Assembly (NCBI GenBank): GCA_009838765.1
Contig: VXQX01000022.1
Span: 1 to 53,707, forward strand
Source of the DNA: Gemmatimonadales bacterium
GTDB taxonomy: Bacteria > Gemmatimonadota > Gemmatimonadetes > Palauibacterales > Palauibacteraceae
Reading direction: 5' to 3'
DNA length: 53,707 nucleotides
Below the pieces are notes generated by a model. That model saw only the letters and a program-made list of their open reading frames with translations, ran no database searches and was not told the origin of the DNA. Of this stretch, positions 8,080 through 16,477 are shown piece after piece. Positions within the stretch are counted from its first letter, which is position 1. The number at the start of each line of letters is the position of its first letter. Both the position numbers and the translations under genes were made by a program.

Positions 8080-8511
8080 ATGAAGAGAGAATCAAAAGGG
8101 ACGTTGAAGACGGCAGCGGGTTTCACTCTCATCGAACTCCTGATTATCGTAGTAATCGTTGGCATCTTGGCGGCCATCGCAATCCCGCGGTTCACTAGAA
8201 TGAAGCAAGAGACGTTCGATGCCACAGCTCGAAGCGACATTTACAGCATGATGAGGGTCGAAGAGGCACACTTCCTCGCCACACAAGCCTACGTGACAAG
8301 CACTATCGCGGCGGGTGGCTCGACGGATCTCGACGGTGACGGAACTGTCGACTTCCAAGCCAGCCGCAATGTCGCGCTGACGGTGACGGCTTATGAGGAC
8401 GGCTACCGGATCACGGCGAAACACGCAGCGTCGCAGCGAACGTGGTGTCTTAACTCGTCGACGAGCGCCACGGACGTCATCGGCGAGATCGTCGAGGCAA
8501 GCAGCTGTTAG
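8080..8511 (+). CDS. Type IV pilin-like protein with prepilin cleavage site
   Basis: The 143-residue product has a 14-residue positively charged leader ending in glycine, then F-T-L-I-E with the conserved glutamate at mature position 5. A hydrophobic helix (LLIIVVIVGILAAIAIP) follows. A prepilin peptidase would cut after Gly14 and N-methylate Phe1. The mature part is short (129 residues), contains DLDGDGTVDF, which resembles a calcium-binding loop, and has a cysteine pair (WCLN, SSC) near the end like a pilin D-region. It lies inside the island next to the truncated ComEA-like gene, with no other pilus genes nearby. It could be a major or a minor pilin. Confidence 0.85.
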   Translation: MKRESKGTLKTAAGFTLIELLIIVVIVGILAAIAIPRFTRMKQETFDATARSDIYSMMRVEEAHFLATQAYVTSTIAAGGSTDLDGDGTVDFQASRNVALTVTAYEDGYRITAKHAASQRTWCLNSSTSATDVIGEIVEASSC

Positions 8512-8582
8512 GAATCCGCAGCCGTTAGGGCGTGTCGGCACGGTGCGGAGGAAAGCGCAACTCGGGGGAAGAGGACGAACGG

Positions 8583-8897
8583 ATGAACCACCGTCATGGG
8601 CTTCCTGATGCCCTATCCAAGACACTCAGAAGATCCTTCTGCTGTCAGATCTGCGACGCTCCAGTTCCGGCGCCGATCCGTGTCGAGAACAAGGACAAGC
8701 ACGTGTGGGATTGCGATGCTTGTGGACCATACCGGATGACGGGGCACGTAGGTCTTCGGCTGAAGGGTATCGTTGAAACGGATCCCGACATCCGCTCGAG
8801 ACTCGTCAGATGGATAGCAGGGCAACGCATCTGTCCAGAAATCACACTGGCAACGATTGAATACTGTGAACTGAGAAGAGAGAACAATCCGGATTGA
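8583..8897 (+). CDS. Small unknown protein with two CxxC motifs
   Basis: The 104-residue product (ATG at 8583) carries CCQICDAP and WDCDACGPY, a four-cysteine arrangement that could bind zinc, followed by a predicted helical region (RSRLVRWIAGQR). I recognise no family. It lies 71 bases after the pilin gene on the same strand and before a transposase relic. An upstream in-frame start at 8532 would add 17 residues with no obvious merit. Confidence 0.5.
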   Translation: MNHRHGLPDALSKTLRRSFCCQICDAPVPAPIRVENKDKHVWDCDACGPYRMTGHVGLRLKGIVETDPDIRSRLVRWIAGQRICPEITLATIEYCELRRENNPD

Positions 8898-8976
8898 TTT
8901 CGTCGTGTCGGGGAATCGTCGAACCTTCTCGGCCACTCCGCATGCATGTCCTACATGGCGGACTTGGTGCGGTTGA

Positions 8977-9120
8977 ACGCTGAGCGCGAAGCACCTCCAG
9001 CGGTACGGCGACGAGTTCGCCGCGAAGCAACACACCCGCCAGATGGACACCATCGTCCAGATGCGCCGCGCGGTCGCGGGGCTAATCCGTCGTCGCCTCA
9101 TGTACCGACAACGGATCGGC
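8977..9120 (+). pseudogene. C-terminal relic of an IS1595-type (ISXO2-like) transposase
   Basis: Translated in frame from 8977, the stretch AKHLQRYGDEFAAK and then MDTIVQMRRAVAGLIRRRL-MYRQRIG lines up with the end of the transposase at 21.1-22.05 kb (PKHLQKYVNEFAGR, IDQMAAIIRGLVGRRLRYRD). An in-frame TGA precedes it at 8974-8976 and the rest of the transposase is missing. The open frame runs on to 9261 with unrelated sequence. It is the scar of an older insertion. Confidence 0.7.
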
Positions 9121-9220
9121 AAGGAAGGCCCCACCATCGCGGTACAGCAGTGCCTCTTCCCCGCGCCCGTTAGAGAGCTTTCGGCGGCTTTCGCTTCCCC
9201 GTATTTTCCACACCGAGAAC

Positions 9221-9243
9221 GGCCCCCGGACGAATCGGGGGCC
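9221..9243. terminator. GC-rich hairpin, possible terminator
   Basis: GGCCCCCG at 9221-9228 pairs perfectly with CGGGGGCC at 9236-9243 around a 7-base loop. No clear T-run follows on either strand, so a factor-independent terminator is only possible. It separates the transposase relic from the next gene. Confidence 0.4.
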
Positions 9244-9317
9244 GAATCCTCCACCGCTTGAAGTTAGGGCCTCGGACGCACCGGCAAGGGTGCATCAACC
9301 GGGAAGATAGGTACCAC

Positions 9318-9773
9318 ATGGCAGAAAATGAGGGGCACCGTCAACAGATCCCCTTGGCCGACGCGATAGCGATGGCGGCCACTGTGCGCCGCGACGCGAG
9401 AGAGCAGATCCACCGCGTCCGCGTTGCACTGAGGGACTTGAAGCGCGTCATGCCCACTCCCGAGGAAGTGCGGGGGATGTACCGCCAGGCCCTTGGGACC
9501 TTCGACCCTGCCAAGTCGCGGCGGATGTTTGAAGAGGTCAACGCCCTCATCGCCGCCGACCGCCGCCGCGAGGCCGCCGCGATGGCAATGTTCGTCCGGC
9601 TTGACCGGCAGGTGCGGGAGATTGCCGCAACAGACCTCCTAGGCCGCATCGCCGGCACCCCTCCGTCCCCGAGGCAGGCGGCGCCACTCGCGGGGTGTTG
9701 TGAGGTTTGCATCGACTACGGGCCGGTCGGCTTCGGATTCAGGCCGTGCGATGAAGTGGACTCAGCGCAATGA
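9318..9773 (+). CDS. Unknown helical protein
   Basis: The 151-residue product from ATG 9318 is rich in alanine, arginine and glutamate in its first 120 residues and is probably mostly helical (AIAMAATVRRDAREQIHRVR, REAAAMAMFVRLDRQVREI). The last 25 residues contain a cysteine cluster, GCCEVCIDYG. I recognise no family. It sits alone in the accessory region between a transposase relic and another small unknown gene. Confidence 0.45.
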   Translation: MAENEGHRQQIPLADAIAMAATVRRDAREQIHRVRVALRDLKRVMPTPEEVRGMYRQALGTFDPAKSRRMFEEVNALIAADRRREAAAMAMFVRLDRQVREIAATDLLGRIAGTPPSPRQAAPLAGCCEVCIDYGPVGFGFRPCDEVDSAQ

Positions 9774-9847
9774 AGCTTGCCGCGTTCGCCGTGTCCTCGC
9801 TATTGAGCTTAGGGATAGCCCCCTAGAATGGGCCGGTCTGGGGCACC

Positions 9848-10168
9848 ATGACGAAGACGAAGATCGCGCACGACGTGGCGCGGCGGATTCGGCTAGAAGT
9901 CGGGGTGACGCGGATGATGGACATCTTCGACGCGCTCGACTGGGTGGGCTTCGACGGTCGATACTCCGCCGGGTTCGATTCTCCCCACCTATTCCCGTCG
10001 ACGACGCGGTGCCGGGGCGACCAGTGGCCGGACAGCCAACACCTCTGCAACTGCATCGAGTTCGAGGACGGTTCGCGGCTCCGACTCGTGCTACTTCGCG
10101 GGTCAGTCACGGACAGGGGGGCCATCATCGTAGCATCGCCGGACGAACGCCTGTTCGCCGGAGGCTAA
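9848..10168 (+). CDS. Unknown small protein
   Basis: The 106-residue product from ATG 9848 is predicted to be a mixed alpha/beta globular domain. Its N-terminus looks helical (ARRIRLEVGVTRMMDIFDAL) and its end has a strand-rich part (SRLRLVLLRGSVTDRGAIIV). No membrane segment or known motif is visible. It follows the preceding unknown gene by 74 bases on the same strand. It may be an island cargo gene. Confidence 0.45.
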   Translation: MTKTKIAHDVARRIRLEVGVTRMMDIFDALDWVGFDGRYSAGFDSPHLFPSTTRCRGDQWPDSQHLCNCIEFEDGSRLRLVLLRGSVTDRGAIIVASPDERLFAGG

Positions 10169-10354
10169 AGCCGCGTCACCGCCCCCTGGGTCGCCGCGCA
10201 TAGCGCCTCGGAAGCGCCCGTCGCGTGGGCGAAGACATCGCCACGGGCCACCGCGTGGCGCTTCCTCCGGTGGATAAGTGACAAGATCGCGTTGCGCGCC
10301 TTGGCTTGGGCCGTGGCTGGCACTGTGTATCCTCGGATAGGAGGAGACGAACCT

Positions 10355-11344
10355 GTGCTGACCGATTCGTTCAAACCCGTTCTGGATCGCGATCGTGCAA
10401 TAGAGAGCACCAGCGGGTTGATGGAGGTCATCAGCCCTATGCTCCGCGAGGCCGTCAACTACTCGACATGGGCGTTTGCTCGTATCGTAGAAACCGGTCC
10501 AGCTTCCATGCATAAGGCGGCGTTCGTAGCGCCCGTTGTACTCTTTCGCCACATCATTGAAGTTACGGATGCGATTGAGGTGGCGTTGTCCAACTCTTGT
10601 GTCCACCCCGCGAAGATGATGTTGCGAGGTTCGTTCGAGGCGATGCTTGCTGTCCAGTACATTTGCAACGAGGATGTCGAGCGTCGAGCGTTAGCATGGT
10701 TGTACAATAATGTCCGCAACCGAATGGAACGGCACAAGGCCATACAAGCCGGAAAGCTGTCCGATGACCTTATGCGGGAAATCGATGACGAACTTCTGGC
10801 GCGAGTTGAGGAAGAGTTACAGCGATTTCGGACCCTTCGGGATGCGCCGTATTTGCAAGAGGTTCACAAAGCAGCGCAGGCATCAGGTCGTCGTTGGCGA
10901 TGGCATTCATTGTGGAACGGTCCGAAGAACTTATGGGAACTTGCGCGGCATTTAGATCGGCTAGATGATTTTGAATTGCTCTATCGTCAATGGTCCGGTG
11001 AGGTCCATGCAAGCAGCGGTCTTCGTAAGACGTTTCATGTTGGTCAAGATGGTCGTCAATCCATCATCCCGATTCGATCACCAGTAGACATGAAAATTGT
11101 TGCGGATAAAGCTCGATCTTACCTGTTGTACGTATTGCTTGCCATCATTGACGGTTTTCGACCGGGCGAAGAAGCGGGTAGAGCGGAGTGGCACAGGAAC
11201 GTCATGATGCCTCTCAAGCAGAAGTTTCGTAACGTGTCGTTCACCTTCAAAGTGACACCGTATGAATGGCAAGAGGAAGATCAGCGAAGACTAAGGGAGA
11301 AGCGGGACGAGCAGGAGTCGGTAGACGCCGTGCGAGACGCTTAG
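10355..11344 (+). CDS. DUF5677-like helical protein
   Basis: The 329-residue product begins at GTG 10355, chosen because AGGAGG lies about ten bases upstream. It is almost all helical and resembles DUF5677-type proteins: HPAKMMLRGSFEAMLAVQYI in the middle and a YRQWSGEVHASSGLR segment further on, where a conserved histidine-containing motif would be expected. The C-terminus is charged (EEDQRRLREKRDEQE). The gene is clearly AT-richer than the housekeeping flanks, which suggests transfer. The next gene starts 32 bases downstream, so the two may be cotranscribed. Function is unknown; the family is often found in mobile regions. Confidence 0.6.
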   Translation: MLTDSFKPVLDRDRAIESTSGLMEVISPMLREAVNYSTWAFARIVETGPASMHKAAFVAPVVLFRHIIEVTDAIEVALSNSCVHPAKMMLRGSFEAMLAVQYICNEDVERRALAWLYNNVRNRMERHKAIQAGKLSDDLMREIDDELLARVEEELQRFRTLRDAPYLQEVHKAAQASGRRWRWHSLWNGPKNLWELARHLDRLDDFELLYRQWSGEVHASSGLRKTFHVGQDGRQSIIPIRSPVDMKIVADKARSYLLYVLLAIIDGFRPGEEAGRAEWHRNVMMPLKQKFRNVSFTFKVTPYEWQEEDQRRLREKRDEQESVDAVRDA

Positions 11345-11375
11345 AGAAAGGCGTGGCAACAAGGAGGATGGTTCA

Positions 11376-12077
11376 TTGAGTCAACAAGCCACACTATTGG
11401 CAAAAGTATTTGATCACAAGGAGCACGCCGATGCCTTCCTGACGGAAGGGCGGATTTCAGCGGGGCGACTTAGTTCTTACCGTGATACAGAGGACAGTGA
11501 ACGACGAGATACAGATGAAGGTGGCGTGATTTTGCTGGAACCGAGTGTGTGGGTGAATGGTATTGAACTTCCCGGTGTGAAACGGCTGAGGTTCGACGAT
11601 GGATATGAACAAGTGAGATATGTGTTTTGTATGACTCAGTTTTTCGTGGATTTGAATGATCCATCTGCGCTGGAGCAATTGGGGGAACAGATGGCCATGT
11701 CATTGCCGAGACTTCAACGTTTTGGACCTCACACCGTACTTGTTCATGATCTGTCGGAGTTTACTGATCGAGTCAAGGAGGCGATTCCGTCACGCGTAAA
11801 GGCATGGAAGTGGGGCTTCGTAGAGTATTGCGACGAGAGTTTGTCGGCTCAGACCATGAATCTTCATCTCCAGGATCCGATGTCGGCGTTGGAGCGGGCG
11901 TTTCGTAAAGATCCGTTCTTCGAGCTAGAGCGGGAGTGCCGTCTAGCGTTGTGCGATGGCGAAGGTGGAGACGTTGACCGAATCGACTTTGCTGTTGGTA
12001 GTTTAGAGGACATTGCGCTGATGATGCCCACTTCCGGGTTAGGTGACGCACGGTTCACGTCCGAAGAGCCGGAGTAA
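11376..12077 (+). CDS. Unknown protein paired with the DUF5677-like gene
   Basis: The 233-residue product uses TTG at 11376, supported by a perfect AAGGAGG eight bases upstream. The N-terminal pattern (LLAKVFDHKEHADAFLTEGRISAGRLSSYRD) is reminiscent of proteins in which a short AxxFLxG-I-xxGRLxxYR motif precedes an acidic, strand-rich domain, sometimes annotated near DUF2971. I cannot confirm that link. No membrane segments are visible. Base composition matches the gene before it and differs from the chromosome flanks. Its close spacing suggests a two-gene unit, possibly defensive, but this is inference. Confidence 0.55.
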   Translation: MSQQATLLAKVFDHKEHADAFLTEGRISAGRLSSYRDTEDSERRDTDEGGVILLEPSVWVNGIELPGVKRLRFDDGYEQVRYVFCMTQFFVDLNDPSALEQLGEQMAMSLPRLQRFGPHTVLVHDLSEFTDRVKEAIPSRVKAWKWGFVEYCDESLSAQTMNLHLQDPMSALERAFRKDPFFELERECRLALCDGEGGDVDRIDFAVGSLEDIALMMPTSGLGDARFTSEEPE

Positions 12078-12466
12078 GGGGGGCGTTGATTGAGTGACGA
12101 CGTCCGCATTTGTTGCTGGCGGGGCGCCAAGATTGGGGCGTGGCGAGGGCGGACGGGACCTTTTGCGAGGAAGCCCCGTGGTTGTAGGCGCCGGGAGACT
12201 CGTCGATGAGCGCGATGTAGTGGCGAGGAACGTTCGGGACGACCGCCCCACGTGGTAGGTCCAGAGCGGCGGTGGGTAGTAGCGATCGGGTGGAGGGTGA
12301 CGGCCCGTCGACTCTGCCGGATAACGAGGTTCGGTGCAGCGTGCATGTTGGATCGCAAGGGATGGGTGCGCGGAAACTGGCCAGTCAGGTCGCACCGCCT
12401 AGGGATCGTGGCTAGGTTGACTGCCTTCAACTTCGTCCTCTGATCCGGAACTACATCCTTCGCGCA
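12078..12466. other. 389-bp gap without a supported gene
   Basis: Between the low-GC pair and the methylase gene I see only short open frames with no recognisable product on either strand. GC content rises again across this stretch. Promoters for the methylase-helicase unit are probably here, but I could not identify one. Confidence 0.5.
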
Positions 12467-13729
12467 ATGCTCGATCACCTCGAACCCCGCCGCGTCACCG
12501 TCGGAGACCGCCGGGCCAAGCTCTATCTCGGGCGAGGCCCGCTCGCTCTAGAAGTCGTCGTGGTCACGTCACACCGGCGGCCCCGGCTCAGCGATCTCAG
12601 GGCGATGTTCCGGGCGCGGGCCAGGGGCCGGGCCGCGCCGGTGCTGCTCGTAGTGCCATGGGGGCGCGGGGTGGCGGCGGTGTGCGGCCCGACCGAGCAC
12701 AATCCGATCGAGCATCGGGACTTGCCGGTCGAGCAGGTCGAAGCAGTGTGCTGCAAGGCATTGGACGAGGATGGACGGCACGGCGCGATCCGACTGCTTA
12801 ATCGACTGCTCCCCGCACTGGACGCGCCGATCCCGGGCCTCCGCAACGGCGGCCTCTTCGCGATGCAGGAGCTTGAACGAGGGGTTCCGGCGCGCGGGGA
12901 CTGGGCGCTCGCGGTCGAAGAGGCGCGGGGCGCGCGGTCGCTCCGGGGCCGTGCGTTGATCGAGGGCCTCGGGTTCGCCACCGAGGAGCTTCCCGGACCT
13001 GCGATGCTGTTGCTGGCTGGAGAACGCAAGAGGGCGGTCGCCGTCCTTCTGGACGGGCCCGAGGAGATCGACTCCGCGAACCCCAGGTTCGATGGCGTCT
13101 CGCCGGTGTCCTACGCCTTGGCCCAAGCCGACCGGGAGAGCTTGGACTGGGTCGTCGCGGTGGCGGGCAGCACGCTCCGCCTCTACCCGGCCAAGCCGGG
13201 CGTTGGCACGGGTCGACGCGGACGGTCCGAGACGTTCGTCGAGATAGACCTTGACCTCCTCGCCGTAGACGATGTCGGATACCTCTGGCTGCTGCTGTCC
13301 GCGTCCGCGCTGTCGGAGGGTGGGAGCGTCGGAGACATCCTCCGCACGAGTGAGGACTACGCTGCGGATCTCGGCGGTCGTCTTCGTGAGCGCGTCTACC
13401 GCGAGGTGATGCCGTCGCTTGCCCGCGCCGTCGTCGCAGCGATGTACCCAGGGAGTCCGACTGCGGACGATCTCCAGCAGACGTACCAAGCAGCGCTTCG
13501 CATTCTCTACAGACTTCTATTCGTCGCCTATGCCGAAGACCGTGGCCTGCTGCCCCTGCAAGCCTCGCGGAGCTACCGGGAGCACTCACTCAAGCGGATC
13601 GCCCAGCGTCTTGGCGACGCCCGGCGCAGGGAAATCGAGTTCGGCGAGCAGCCATCGTTCTGGTCGGAGGTCACGCAGATTTGGACGGCAGTCAGCCGCG
13701 GAAACCCGGAGTGGGAGGTGCCAGCGTAA
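12467..13729 (+). CDS. N-terminal part of a large Eco57I-type methylase, cut by an in-frame TAA
   Basis: This 420-residue frame is the first third of a protein that continues in the same frame after the stop. It holds an N-terminal region of unknown role (no clear nuclease motif seen) and the helical segment LYRLLFVAYAEDRGLLP that typically precedes the catalytic domain in Eco57I-like methylases. The frame ends in VPA-TAA-NGTLFA at 13727-13729, where relatives have Y-N-G-G-L-F. A single change of a tyrosine codon TAC or TAT to TAA explains the break. The separate piece is probably not functional unless the stop is read through or is a sequencing error. Confidence 0.8.
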   Translation: MLDHLEPRRVTVGDRRAKLYLGRGPLALEVVVVTSHRRPRLSDLRAMFRARARGRAAPVLLVVPWGRGVAAVCGPTEHNPIEHRDLPVEQVEAVCCKALDEDGRHGAIRLLNRLLPALDAPIPGLRNGGLFAMQELERGVPARGDWALAVEEARGARSLRGRALIEGLGFATEELPGPAMLLLAGERKRAVAVLLDGPEEIDSANPRFDGVSPVSYALAQADRESLDWVVAVAGSTLRLYPAKPGVGTGRRGRSETFVEIDLDLLAVDDVGYLWLLLSASALSEGGSVGDILRTSEDYAADLGGRLRERVYREVMPSLARAVVAAMYPGSPTADDLQQTYQAALRILYRLLFVAYAEDRGLLPLQASRSYREHSLKRIAQRLGDARRREIEFGEQPSFWSEVTQIWTAVSRGNPEWEVPA

Positions 13730-13870
13730 AACGGCACGCTGTTCGCCTCCGAGGCGTCGGTCTCAAAGCTCGGAGCCCGGATCGCGACTCTGTCGCTTCC
13801 CGACCGCGAGTTCGCGCGGGCGCTTGCCGCGCTGCTTCTCGACCGGACGGCAGAAGGAACCGAAGGCCCC

Positions 13871-16477
13871 GTGGATTTTCGGTCGCTCGGCATCCGCGAG
13901 TTCGGAACGATCTACGAGGGTCTGCTGGAGAGCGAGCTCTCGCTTGCTGAGACGGACCTGACGGTGGACGCCGATACCAAGGCCTACCTCCCGGCCAAAC
14001 CCGGCGAAAAGGTCGAAGTACGTGCCGGCGAAGTGTATCTTCACAACTGGTCGGGCGTGCGGAAGTCCAGCGGCTCCTACTACACCCCGGCCTTCGCCGT
14101 CGAACACCTCCTCGACCGATCGCTCGAACCCGCCCTCGACGAACACCTTGAGCGGCTCGACAGAATGCCGGACCGGGAAGCGGGCCGACGGTTCTTCGAG
14201 TTCCGCGTCGCGGACATCGCGATGGGCTCCGGCCACTTCCTGGTCGGCGCCGTGGACCGGATCGAGCGACGGCTTGCCAACTATCTTGCCGGACGTGCGC
14301 TGCCGGACGTTCGCGAGGAGTTCGCGCGGCTGCGCCGAACGGCGGCCGAACAACTTGGGCCGAACTGGTCCGGGGATTCCATCGAGGACATCCAGTTGCT
14401 CCGCAGGCAGGTGGCCCGGCGCTGCATCTTTGGCGTGGACATGAACCCGATGGCCGTCGAACTGGCTCGGTTGTCGCTGTGGATCCACACCTTCGTGCCA
14501 GGGCTCCCCCTCTCGCTTCTCGACCACAACTTGGTGAGGGGCAACTCCCTCGTGGGGATCGCGTCGTTCGAGGAGGCGTCCGAATTGTTCCAAACCGAAA
14601 GCGGCAACCTCTTCGCGTTCGTCGCGAGCGAGCGGCTGGGAGCGGTTCGAGAGCCCCTTGAGAGGCTGGCCCGGCTCACAGACGCGAACGACGCAGAAAT
14701 CCGGGAGGCGCGGGAACTGTACGCTCGGATGCGGCGGACCATAAAGCCGGAGCGGGAACTCTTCACGCTGCTTGCGGCCTCGCGCACGAGCGGCGTCATC
14801 CGCGAAGCGATCACTCAGGGGCACGTCGCCACAAGCCTGGACGAGCCAGGCGACGTTTTCCAGACGCAGTTGATGGACAAGGGGCGCGAAGAACTCAAGG
14901 GACTGGACGTGTTTCACTTCGCGCTCGCCTTTCCCCACGTCTTCCTTGGTGGACGCAGCGGATTCGACGTGATGCTCGGCAATCCACCGTGGGAGAAGCC
15001 GATGGTCGAAGAGCATGCGTTCTGGGCCCGGCATTTCCCAGGGTTGCGAGCTCGAACGCAGCGTGAAGCGGAGGCGCTGAAGAGGAAGTATCGATCAGAA
15101 CGGCCGGACCTTGTCGCGAAACTCGAGGAGGAGCGGCGAGCGACTGATCGACTCCGTGCCTTACTGATCGCGGGTGCATACCCCGGGATGAGTGCAGGCC
15201 ATCCCGATCTGTACAAGGCCTTCGTGTGGCGGTTCTGGGACCTCGTGTCGCCGAACGGCGGGCGGATCGGCGTCGTTCTGCCTCGATCCGCGCTGGCCGC
15301 AATGGGAGGCGATGAGTTCCGGAAGGAGCTGTTAGCAAACGCTGAGGTGCTGGACCTGACGATGCTGGTGAACAACCGAGAGTGGGTGTTTCCGAACGTG
15401 CATCCACAGTACACGATCGGGCTCACGGCCATCACCCGCGGGAAGGGCACCCGCGAGTGCGAGCTACGGCTGAGCGGGCCATACGCGAACCTCAAGCGGT
15501 TCCGGGCCGGTATCCGCCGGATACCCGTCACGTTCCGCGCCTCCGAGGTCGAGGCGTGGAACGACGCGGCCTCAATCCCGCTCCTTCCCTCGGACGAATC
15601 TGTGGAGGTGTTCGCGCAACTTCGGAAGAGCCCCCGCCTCGATCTGAACGATGGCTCAACATGGAGAGCCAGGCCGGTGCAGGGAGACCTCAATTCCACG
15701 ACCGGCAAGCCATACATGGATCTCGTGTCGAAACAGCGTCCCGAGGGCTTCTGGCCGGTTTACAAGGGGGCATCGTTCGACCTGTGGACCCCGGACACGG
15801 GAACGTACTACGCGTGGGCAGACCCCGACCGTGTGCTTGACCACCTTCAGGGTAAGCGGATGCGGGCGAACACGCGCTCCGCATTCGCGGAGTTCGATCG
15901 GGCGTGGAGGGACGACCCCGGGACTCTCCCATGCCTGCGGCCGCGCATCGCTTTTCGGGATGTCACTCGTGCGACCGACAGCCGTACAATCCGCGCCGCT
16001 CTGGTGCCGCCTCGGGTCCTGCTGGTCCATAACTCCCCATACTTGCTCTTCCCGCGTGGCGAAGAGAGACACGCGGCTTACCTTCTCGGCCTAATGAGTT
16101 CCCTCCCCCTCGACTGGTACGCGAGACGGTTCGTGGAGACGCATCTCACGTTCTTTGTCCTCAACCCCTTCCCGGTCCCGCGCCCCGGCCCGGACAGCCC
16201 GCTGCGGGAACGCGTCATCGCATTGGCCGGGAGACTCGCATCGCCGGACGACCGATTCTTCGATTGGGCCGGAAGGCTCGGAGTTGCCTGCGGTCCGCTC
16301 GACGCAAACGAGAAGCGAGACTACATCCGGGAACTCGACGCCGCTGTGGCCCACCTCTACGGCCTCACCGAACCGCAACTTGTCCACATCTTCGAGACTT
16401 TCCACGAAGGCTGGGAGTACGAGGACCGATTGAGGGCCACGCTGCGCCATTTCCAGACGTGGCAGGGTGATCGATGA
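13871..16477 (+). CDS. Catalytic part of Eco57I-type adenine-specific DNA methylase
   Basis: The 868-residue frame (open from 13730; first start GTG 13871) is the catalytic and target-recognition part of an N6-adenine methylase. Visible are SSGSYYTPAFAVEHLL, motif I ADIAMGSGHFLVGAVD (about residue 115), GVDMNPMAVELARLSLWI, and motif IV NPPW (about residue 370). Recognition-type helices and a PYLLFPRGEE/FVLNPFPVPRP end follow. Full length with the upstream part would be about 1,336 residues, like DISARM DrmMI or BREX-type methylases. The stop overlaps the start of the helicase gene (ATGA), so the two are translationally coupled. Confidence 0.85.
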   Translation: MDFRSLGIREFGTIYEGLLESELSLAETDLTVDADTKAYLPAKPGEKVEVRAGEVYLHNWSGVRKSSGSYYTPAFAVEHLLDRSLEPALDEHLERLDRMPDREAGRRFFEFRVADIAMGSGHFLVGAVDRIERRLANYLAGRALPDVREEFARLRRTAAEQLGPNWSGDSIEDIQLLRRQVARRCIFGVDMNPMAVELARLSLWIHTFVPGLPLSLLDHNLVRGNSLVGIASFEEASELFQTESGNLFAFVASERLGAVREPLERLARLTDANDAEIREARELYARMRRTIKPERELFTLLAASRTSGVIREAITQGHVATSLDEPGDVFQTQLMDKGREELKGLDVFHFALAFPHVFLGGRSGFDVMLGNPPWEKPMVEEHAFWARHFPGLRARTQREAEALKRKYRSERPDLVAKLEEERRATDRLRALLIAGAYPGMSAGHPDLYKAFVWRFWDLVSPNGGRIGVVLPRSALAAMGGDEFRKELLANAEVLDLTMLVNNREWVFPNVHPQYTIGLTAITRGKGTRECELRLSGPYANLKRFRAGIRRIPVTFRASEVEAWNDAASIPLLPSDESVEVFAQLRKSPRLDLNDGSTWRARPVQGDLNSTTGKPYMDLVSKQRPEGFWPVYKGASFDLWTPDTGTYYAWADPDRVLDHLQGKRMRANTRSAFAEFDRAWRDDPGTLPCLRPRIAFRDVTRATDSRTIRAALVPPRVLLVHNSPYLLFPRGEERHAAYLLGLMSSLPLDWYARRFVETHLTFFVLNPFPVPRPGPDSPLRERVIALAGRLASPDDRFFDWAGRLGVACGPLDANEKRDYIRELDAAVAHLYGLTEPQLVHIFETFHEGWEYEDRLRATLRHFQTWQGDR

